This document shows, in pieces, positions 58,381-64,000 of a DNA stretch of 64,000 bases. The DNA is from Actinomycetes bacterium (lineage in GTDB: Bacteria > Actinomycetota > Actinomycetes > Mycobacteriales > Mycobacteriaceae): NCBI GenBank assembly GCA_023418505.1, contig JAEZZR010000001.1:310001-374000 (forward strand). The letters run 5' to 3'. The notes below the pieces were generated by a model that did not search any database, was not told the origin of the DNA, and worked only from the letters and a program-made list of their open reading frames with translations. Made by a program: the position numbers and the translations under genes. Each line of letters begins with the position of its first letter. The stretch's first letter is position 1.

Positions 58381-61289
58381 GCTTTGGTAGCCTTCTTGGT
58401 TACACCAGCAGCAGCGTCGGCAGCTTCCTTCGCACGACGTTCCGACAGCAACTCACACGCGCGTTCATCGGTGATGGTCTCTGGAGTATCACCCTTACGC
58501 AGCGAAGCGTTGGTCTGACCATCGGTGACGTACGGGCCGAAGCGACCATCTTTCACCGACATAGGCCGGCCAGACACATCGTTGTCACCCAACTGCTTCA
58601 ACGGTGGCTTCGCAGCAGCGCGACCCCGGCGCTTAGGCTCAGCGTAAATCCGGCGTGCTTCATCGAGTGAAATTGTGAAGATCTGCTCTTCATCAGCCAA
58701 CGAACGCGAATCCGACCCCTTCTTCAGATACGGACCATACCGGCCATTCTGAGCAGTAATCAGCTCGCCATCAGTTGGATCCACACCCACCTCGCGTGGC
58801 AGCGACATCAGCTGTAACGCCTGATCAAGGGTGACCTCGGACGGTTCCATCGAACTAAACAGCGACGCAGTCTTCGGCTTCAGCGTTTCATCGATGATCT
58901 CGGCGATACGCTTTTCCTTCTGCTTGGCGGCAGTCTTGGTCTCCCAATTCTTTGCCCGCTTGCCTTCGGCTTCGCGCTGCTTATCTTCAGCAGCACGTTC
59001 CTCGGCCACGATCTGCTCGGCCTTGGCCTCTACCCCGGACTTCTCTTCGTCGGTTACCAATTCCGTGACATACGGACCATAGCGACCATCTTTGGCCACC
59101 ACCATGCGGCCATTTGCCGGGTTGATACCCAATTCCCTGCCATTTGGTGGCATAGCCAGCAGCTTTTCCGCCATCTCTAGGTCAAGCTCATCCGGAGTCA
59201 TGGCCTCGGGGATGTTTGCTCGCTGTACCTGTGGCTCGCCATCGCTAGTTACGTCGCTAGTTACACTGCCATCCTTCGGCGCGCGAAGGCGCTCCAAGTA
59301 CGGACCATAACGGCCCACGCGGACGTAGATGGGGTTGCCTTCGGCGTCGTCGAAAATGTGCAGCGAGTTGACCTTGCGCGCGTCGATAGCCTCGAGGTTC
59401 ACATCGATGATGTTCTTCAACCCACCGTGCGTGGCAATCGCGTCGGCGCCACGGTGACGGTGCTTCTTATCATCGCCGTAGTAGAAACCGCTGAGCCACC
59501 TGGTGCGATCCTTCGTACCAGCGGCGATATCGTCGAGCTCGCCTTCTAGTTCCGAGGTGAACTCGTAGTTCACCAGATCCGAAAACGACTCTTCCATCAA
59601 GCCCACCACAGCAAACGCCACCCACGATGGCACCAAAGCATTGCCACGCGGATAGACATAGCCACGATCCTGAATGGTCTTGATAATCGACGCATACGTA
59701 GACGGACGCCCAATACCAAGGTCTTCCATCTTCTTCACCAGCGAAGCTTCGGTATATCGCGCTGGCGGATTCGTGCTGTGGCTTTCCGCCTGCAGCTTCG
59801 TAGCTTCGAGTGCTTGGCCTTCGCTAAGCTGCGGCAGACGCTTTTCGGCATTGTCGGCGACTTTCCGCCCGTCGCCAAGCTGAGAAACCTCCACGTATGC
59901 CTTCAAGAACCCTGGGAAGGTAATGGTGCGCCCGGTTGCGGCGAATTCCACCTCCGCGGAGCTTGCCGACGCTGTTGTGCCGGCGCTGCCCGAAAGATCT
60001 GCAGTGCCAGCAACCGTCACCTTCATCGAGGTACCCCGCGCATCAGCCATCTGCGAGGCCACAGTGCGCTGCCAAATCAGCTCGTAGAGCTTGAATTCTT
60101 CGCCGTCCAGGCTCTGTGCGAGCTGTCCCGGAGTAGCGAAAGTTTCCCCAGCCGGCCGGATCGCTTCGTGCGCTTCCTGAGAGTTCTTCACCTTGCGCTG
60201 GTACTGACGCGGCGCATCAGCAACATACTGCGCACCGTAGAGCTCACGTGCCTGCGCGCGGGCGGCGTCGATACCCGACTGCGACAGCGTGGTCGAGTCC
60301 GTACGCATATAAGTAATGTGGCCGTTTTCGTACAAGCGCTGCGCCACACGCATCGTGCGCTCGGAGGTAAACCGCAACTTCCGGCCTGCCTCTTGCTGCA
60401 ACGTCGAGGTCATAAACGGCGGGTACGGCCGGCGCGAATACGGCTTTTCCTCCACGCTGGCCACCGACAACGCGGCACCTTCCAGACCGGTTGCTAGCGC
60501 TTCTGCCAGTTGCTTATCGACGACCGTCACGCCGTCGGTTTTCTTCAACCGCCCGCGGTCGTCAAAATCACGGCCCTGCGCTACCCGCTGCCCATCAATC
60601 GTGGACAAGCGAGCGTCAAAAGCCGAAGGCTGATTTGGGTCGTCGCTAGCCTTACCCGTATCCAGGGTGGCTTCGATATCCCAATAATCAGCAGAGATAA
60701 ACGCCATGCGCTCGCGTTCGCGCTCAACGATCACGCGGGTAGCCACAGACTGCACACGGCCAGCGGACAGGCGCGGCATAACCTTCTTCCACAGCACTGG
60801 CGAAACTTCGTAGCCGTAGAGGCGGTCGAGGATACGGCGACCTTCCTGGGCATCCACTAGATTTTGATCCAGGTCGCGGGTGTTTTGAGCGGCCTCGAGG
60901 ATCGCAGGTTTGGTGATCTCGTGGAACACCATGCGACGTACGGGAACCTTAGGCTTGAGCACCTCAAGCAGGTGCCATGCGATGGCTTCGCCTTCGCGGT
61001 CGGGGTCGGTGGCCAGATAAAGCTCGTCTACTTCCTTCAGCTTCGCCCGAAGATCCGAGACTTTCTTCTTCTTATCCGCGCTGACGATATATAGCGGCTC
61101 GAAGCCATCGTCAACGTTAACCCCCAACCGTGCCCATGGTTCCTTCTTGTACTTCGCAGGAATATCCGTTGCACTTCGCGGCAAGTCCCGAATATGGCCG
61201 ACGGAAGCTTCCACGATGTAGTCATTGCCGAGATACGGCTGGATCTTACGAGCCTTCGTAGCCGACTCAACAATAACGAGACGCTTCAT
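58287..61289 (-). CDS. topA: DNA topoisomerase I
   Basis: Type IA topoisomerase that relaxes negative supercoils, 1000 residues. The toprim domain opens with Glu-Ser-Ala-Thr-Lys-Ala-Arg-Lys-Ile and has Asp-Pro-Asp-Arg-Glu-Gly-Glu; the catalytic Tyr is in Thr-Tyr-Met-Arg-Thr-Asp-Ser-Thr. The C-terminal half lacks zinc fingers and has at least four repeats around Gly-Arg-Tyr-Gly-Pro-Tyr (TopA C-terminal repeats), as in mycobacteria. The last 36 residues are a lysine-rich tail of Lys-Lys-Thr-Ala repeats that should aid processive DNA binding. A normal ATG start. Confidence 0.97.
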   Translation of the reverse strand: MKRLVIVESATKARKIQPYLGNDYIVEASVGHIRDLPRSATDIPAKYKKEPWARLGVNVDDGFEPLYIVSADKKKKVSDLRAKLKEVDELYLATDPDREGEAIAWHLLEVLKPKVPVRRMVFHEITKPAILEAAQNTRDLDQNLVDAQEGRRILDRLYGYEVSPVLWKKVMPRLSAGRVQSVATRVIVERERERMAFISADYWDIEATLDTGKASDDPNQPSAFDARLSTIDGQRVAQGRDFDDRGRLKKTDGVTVVDKQLAEALATGLEGAALSVASVEEKPYSRRPYPPFMTSTLQQEAGRKLRFTSERTMRVAQRLYENGHITYMRTDSTTLSQSGIDAARAQARELYGAQYVADAPRQYQRKVKNSQEAHEAIRPAGETFATPGQLAQSLDGEEFKLYELIWQRTVASQMADARGTSMKVTVAGTADLSGSAGTTASASSAEVEFAATGRTITFPGFLKAYVEVSQLGDGRKVADNAEKRLPQLSEGQALEATKLQAESHSTNPPARYTEASLVKKMEDLGIGRPSTYASIIKTIQDRGYVYPRGNALVPSWVAFAVVGLMEESFSDLVNYEFTSELEGELDDIAAGTKDRTRWLSGFYYGDDKKHRHRGADAIATHGGLKNIIDVNLEAIDARKVNSLHIFDDAEGNPIYVRVGRYGPYLERLRAPKDGSVTSDVTSDGEPQVQRANIPEAMTPDELDLEMAEKLLAMPPNGRELGINPANGRMVVAKDGRYGPYVTELVTDEEKSGVEAKAEQIVAEERAAEDKQREAEGKRAKNWETKTAAKQKEKRIAEIIDETLKPKTASLFSSMEPSEVTLDQALQLMSLPREVGVDPTDGELITAQNGRYGPYLKKGSDSRSLADEEQIFTISLDEARRIYAEPKRRGRAAAKPPLKQLGDNDVSGRPMSVKDGRFGPYVTDGQTNASLRKGDTPETITDERACELLSERRAKEAADAAAGVTKKATKARKSTKKTAKKTAKKTAKKTAKKTAKKTARR

Positions 61290-61443
61290 CTACAACACTT
61301 TCCTTACCAGACGAGAACCAGTGGCCGAGACCATACAGGAATTATCTACTGCAATACCGTACACAATCGCCCGGATATCGGTACGACTACCAATGGTTTA
61401 AGCCGTATTGCAGGTCTGCGGGCGATAGTGTGCAGGCGATGCC

Positions 61444-61490
61444 GTGTAGACGTGGTGGCGTGTAGTGGGGGTGGTGTGTAGACGTGGTGG
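61444..61490 (-). repeat. 15-bp direct repeat, 32-bp period, between topA and cspA
   Basis: GTGTAGACGTGGTGG occurs at 61444-61458 and 61476-61490 in a G/T-rich stretch of the 230-bp gap. No gene or clear promoter is visible in that gap. Confidence 0.65.
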
Positions 61491-61519
61491 TGTGGCGTGT
61501 TGTGCGAAACGAAGCCGAA

Positions 61520-61723
61520 CTAGAGTGGGCGCACCTCTAGTGCTTGCAGACCCTTTTGGCTTTCACCGATTTCGAATTCCACAGCCTGGTCTTCTTCCAG
61601 GGTCTTAAAACCAGAGCCCTGAATGTCCGAGTAGTGGACGAAAATATCTTTGCCACCATCCGCTGGTGCGATGAAGCCGAAACCCTTTTCAGAGTTGAAC
61701 CACTTTACAGTGCCTTGTGCCAT
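61520..61723 (-). CDS. cspA: Cold-shock domain protein
   Basis: A 67-residue nucleic-acid-binding OB-fold protein: Gly-Thr-Val-Lys-Trp-Phe-Asn-Ser-Glu-Lys-Gly-Phe-Gly-Phe-Ile (RNP1) and Asp-Ile-Phe-Val-His-Tyr (RNP2). It probably acts as an RNA chaperone. The ATG at 61723 begins the conserved sequence; a start 15 nt upstream is not needed. It stands between topA and a helicase gene, as in Rv3646c-Rv3649, and has a long upstream region. Confidence 0.95.
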   Translation of the reverse strand: MAQGTVKWFNSEKGFGFIAPADGGKDIFVHYSDIQGSGFKTLEEDQAVEFEIGESQKGLQALEVRPL

Positions 61724-62086
61724 TGCCAAATACCTCAAATTTAATGGTCAGTGCCACCTTGGCTTCCTTACAACGGGGCTTCCTGTACCGGTTACAACGG
61801 TTGCGGAAGATGATTGTGGGAAGTTTCGGGAGGCTATACCGAGAATCACTCTTGACACTGCAACTTATCTCGACCTTAATTCGGGAGGAAGCGAAAACCG
61901 CCCCTACCAGCAGAAAAATCCAAACTGTCAGGTTAGTTAGCGAAAGCTCGATGCTAAAACATACATATATACAATTGCATTGCACTTCAGACCCGATACT
62001 GTAGTGAGCTTCGAATCGATGTGCACTGCTTGTGCCCAGCATGCCACCGAAAGATCCACAATGCACCTATGGAGGAGGTAACAGGG
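61724..62086. promoter_or_regulatory. Divergent region between cspA and the helicase gene
   Basis: 363 bp with no supported gene. It holds two direct copies of TTACAACGG (61768-61776 and 61792-61800) in the presumed cspA leader, an AT-rich stretch near 61955-61980, and a candidate plus-strand promoter TTGCAT-16 bp-TACTGT (61975-62002) for the helicase. A long cspA leader would fit thermosensing leaders of cold-shock genes, but no defined structure was identified. Confidence 0.5.
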
Positions 62087-64000
62087 GTGAAAAATGACCA
62101 CACATTGCCCCCATCATCCGAGGTTCCTCCCTCTGAGCAGGCTGCTAACTCTTTGATTCCGAAGTCCCCGCATGAGACTTTCGGCCGTGAACTACTGCGC
62201 GATTTAATCAGTGACTTCCCTCGTTCCACAGTCACGCATATCGCAGATTTACCCGCTCGCGAGGGCACCACTGCTGATTGGCCACAGTGGATTCCGGATG
62301 CACTGCGCGCCGAACTAATCGATCGAGGCATCGAAGCTCCCTGGACACACCAAGCCCACGCCGCTGATCTGGCTTATTCTGGCCAGCATTGCATCGTTGC
62401 CACTGGTACGGCCTCGGGTAAGTCTTTGGCATACCTGTTACCCATTCTTGCCACTCTTGGTACCGACGACACCGCCACCGCCCTGTATCTCAGCCCCACC
62501 AAAGCGCTGGGTGCGGATCAGCTCAGCAACGTTCACGATCTGGCGGCTGCGCTTGCAGGCCGTGGCATGAATCCGATTTTTGTTGCGTCGTTCGATGGGG
62601 ATACCCCGCAGTCTGCCCGGCGCGTCGTTCGCGAAGAGGCGCGCTGGGTATTCTCGAACCCCGATATGGTGCATCTTTCGTTGCTCCGCCAGCACGATCG
62701 ATGGCGACACTTCCTTCGCAACCTTCGCTTCCTTGTCGTCGACGAATGCCACTCTTATCGTGGTATTTTCGGCGCGCAGGTGTCGTGGATTCTACGCCGT
62801 CTGCTGCGCCTGTGCCGTTATTACGGTGGCAACCCTACGGTGGTGTTCGCATCTGCGACCATGGCTGATCCCGCCGATCACGCCCACCGCTTGATTGGAC
62901 ATCAGACGATCGCCGTCACCGACGATGGAGCTGCCATTGGCGCGCGCACGATTGCTCTCTGGGAGCCCGGTTTACTTCCCGATGTCCAGGGGGAAAACGG
63001 CGCTCCCGTACGACGTCCCGCCCCGGTAGAAGCTGCAGAAGTAATGGCTCATTTGCTTGCCGACGGAGCACGCACCCTCACCTTTACCCGCGCACGTCGC
63101 TCCGCAGAGTCCGTCGCAATTGCTACCCGTGAACGCCTAGAGACTATGGGCAAACCGTCGCTAGCGAACCAGGTGGAGTCTTATCGCGGTGGTTATCTTG
63201 CCGAAGAGCGTCGCGACATTGAACGTCGCTTAGACACTGGTGAGCTGGCTGGGGTGGCCACTACGAATGCCTTAGAACTGGGTATCGATATCGGCGGCTT
63301 AGATGCTGTGGTGCAAGCGGGTTTTCCCGGTACGGTGGCGTCCTTTTGGCAGCAGGCAGGCCGTGCAGGCAGGCGTGGCCAGGGTGCGTTGGTGGTCTTG
63401 GTTGGTCGCGACGATCCGATGGATACGTATTTGATTCATCACCCTTCAGCGTTGTTGGGCAAGCCAGTGGAAAAGTCGGTTTTCGATCCGATTAATCCGC
63501 ATGTGATGTGGCCACATTTATATTGTGCGTCCGTGGAACGTCCATTGGATCTTGCTCAGCTGCGGCAGTGGCCTTCGGGTGTGGCTACCGCGGAAGAAAT
63601 GGTGGCAGCTGGTTGGCTACGTCGGCGTAGGGATCGTTTCTTTCCTACCGATCATGATGGTGGCCCTCGCATGGCTTCCATCTACGGCGAGATCGAGGTA
63701 CGTGGTACTGCTGGTGGCGATATCGCCATCGTGGATAATGCTGATGGCCGATTGCTGGGCACTGTTGACCAGAAGCGAGCGATGCAGCAACTTCATGATG
63801 GTGCGGTGTATCTCCACCGTGGCCAGTCCTTTGTGGTCGATTTGTTAGATCTGGATTCTTCGGTGGCTTTCGTCCATCCTGAGGAACCGGAGTACACCAC
63901 CCATTCGCGCGAACAGACTGATATTTCCGTGCTTGAAGTGGAACAAACCATGCAGCTAGGTGCAGGTGTTTCACTGGCGATGCTGGAGGTTCAGGTATTC
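62087..64000 (+). CDS. DEAD/DEAH-box helicase, Lhr/MrfA-like (N-terminal 638 residues)
   Basis: A superfamily 2 helicase that runs off the window. Walker A is Ala-Thr-Gly-Thr-Ala-Ser-Gly-Lys-Ser, motif II is Val-Val-Asp-Glu-Cys-His-Ser-Tyr-Arg-Gly (the third position Cys instead of the more common Val or Ala), motif III Ser-Ala-Thr, and motif VI Gln-Ala-Gly-Arg-Ala-Gly-Arg-Arg-Gly. The helicase C region has Ala-Thr-Thr-Asn-Ala-Leu-Glu-Leu-Gly-Ile-Asp-Ile. The layout resembles MrfA (YprA) DNA-repair helicases; a C-terminal cysteine domain would lie beyond the edge. The GTG at 62087 has GGAGGAGG at ideal distance; an ATG at 62069 precedes that site and is less likely. Confidence 0.88.
   Translation, partial: MKNDHTLPPSSEVPPSEQAANSLIPKSPHETFGRELLRDLISDFPRSTVTHIADLPAREGTTADWPQWIPDALRAELIDRGIEAPWTHQAHAADLAYSGQHCIVATGTASGKSLAYLLPILATLGTDDTATALYLSPTKALGADQLSNVHDLAAALAGRGMNPIFVASFDGDTPQSARRVVREEARWVFSNPDMVHLSLLRQHDRWRHFLRNLRFLVVDECHSYRGIFGAQVSWILRRLLRLCRYYGGNPTVVFASATMADPADHAHRLIGHQTIAVTDDGAAIGARTIALWEPGLLPDVQGENGAPVRRPAPVEAAEVMAHLLADGARTLTFTRARRSAESVAIATRERLETMGKPSLANQVESYRGGYLAEERRDIERRLDTGELAGVATTNALELGIDIGGLDAVVQAGFPGTVASFWQQAGRAGRRGQGALVVLVGRDDPMDTYLIHHPSALLGKPVEKSVFDPINPHVMWPHLYCASVERPLDLAQLRQWPSGVATAEEMVAAGWLRRRRDRFFPTDHDGGPRMASIYGEIEVRGTAGGDIAIVDNADGRLLGTVDQKRAMQQLHDGAVYLHRGQSFVVDLLDLDSSVAFVHPEEPEYTTHSREQTDISVLEVEQTMQLGAGVSLAMLEVQVF

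Noticed and set aside
58287..58400. TopA tail repeats as a mobile or CRISPR-like repeat
   Set aside because: Units are in frame, encode the known type of lysine-rich TopA tail and have no spacers.
61717..62004. 95-codon open frame between cspA and the helicase
   Set aside because: It lacks a start signal and overlaps opposing frames; better explained as leader and promoter DNA.

Overview
The window looks like chromosomal DNA of a Corynebacterium-type actinobacterium of moderately high GC. Supporting signs are an mshA (mycothiol) gene, the senX3-regX3 phosphate two-component pair beside gpmA, the 33-residue ribosomal protein bS22, a trimeric SdhCAB complex, a topA gene with a lysine-rich tail, and many genes whose only visible start signal is a -10-like hexamer 6-9 nt before the start codon (leaderless style). 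Gene order from murB to hemB follows the Mycobacterium tuberculosis Rv0482-Rv0514 neighbourhood as I recall it, and the right end follows Rv3634c-Rv3649. I cannot name the species. I see no insertion sequence, prophage, CRISPR array or rRNA; there is one tRNA (Thr, CGT).

Layout. 1-12.3 kb (minus strand): haem and cytochrome c biogenesis, transcribed as hemA-hemC-hemD-hemB, two small membrane proteins, a P-type-ATPase-like protein with altered catalytic motifs, hemL, a phosphatase, a ResA-like thioredoxin and ccdA. hemE and hemY/hemG are not present here. 12.6-21.9 kb: a glutaredoxin-like protein, a SerB-like HAD phosphatase, bS22, a BldC/excisionase-type HTH protein, proC, a membrane protein, ppx, a cysteine-rich conserved protein, regX3-senX3 and gpmA. 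21.9-32.7 kb: a YbjN-like protein, mshA, fadD, murB, a DUF2505 protein, a methyltransferase, an LmeA-like lipid-binding protein, purU, and DUF2516 and DUF445 membrane proteins. 32.7-46.1 kb: sdhCAB with a small membrane protein, a GH65 disaccharide phosphorylase with a beta-phosphoglucomutase-like HAD protein, the divergent glyoxylate shunt pair glcB/aceA, a DoxX-like protein and lpd. 46.2-49.5 kb: a four-gene glycan-assembly set (flippase-like protein, two GT2 enzymes, DUF2304). 49.5-54 kb: two divergent MFS transporters and a TDT/SLAC1-type transporter. 54-64 kb: galE, tRNA-Thr, holB, a class III cyclase, topA, cspA and the start of a DEAD/DEAH helicase.

How it works together. The left third makes tetrapyrrole from glutamyl-tRNA to uroporphyrinogen III and supplies thiol chemistry for cytochrome c. 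The centre combines phosphate sensing, redox buffering, peptidoglycan and lipid functions. The sdh, aceA/glcB and lpd block is central carbon metabolism, probably controlled by carbon source and perhaps by iron.

The most interesting items are a predicted pseudo-P-type ATPase (catalytic Asp replaced by Asn) in the haem operon with two linked membrane proteins, a mosaic metal site in HemB, a six-unit 11-bp helically phased repeat in a divergent promoter, and a recurring habit of short duplications placed at or just after stop codons. All statements come from reading the sequence; no database search was run.
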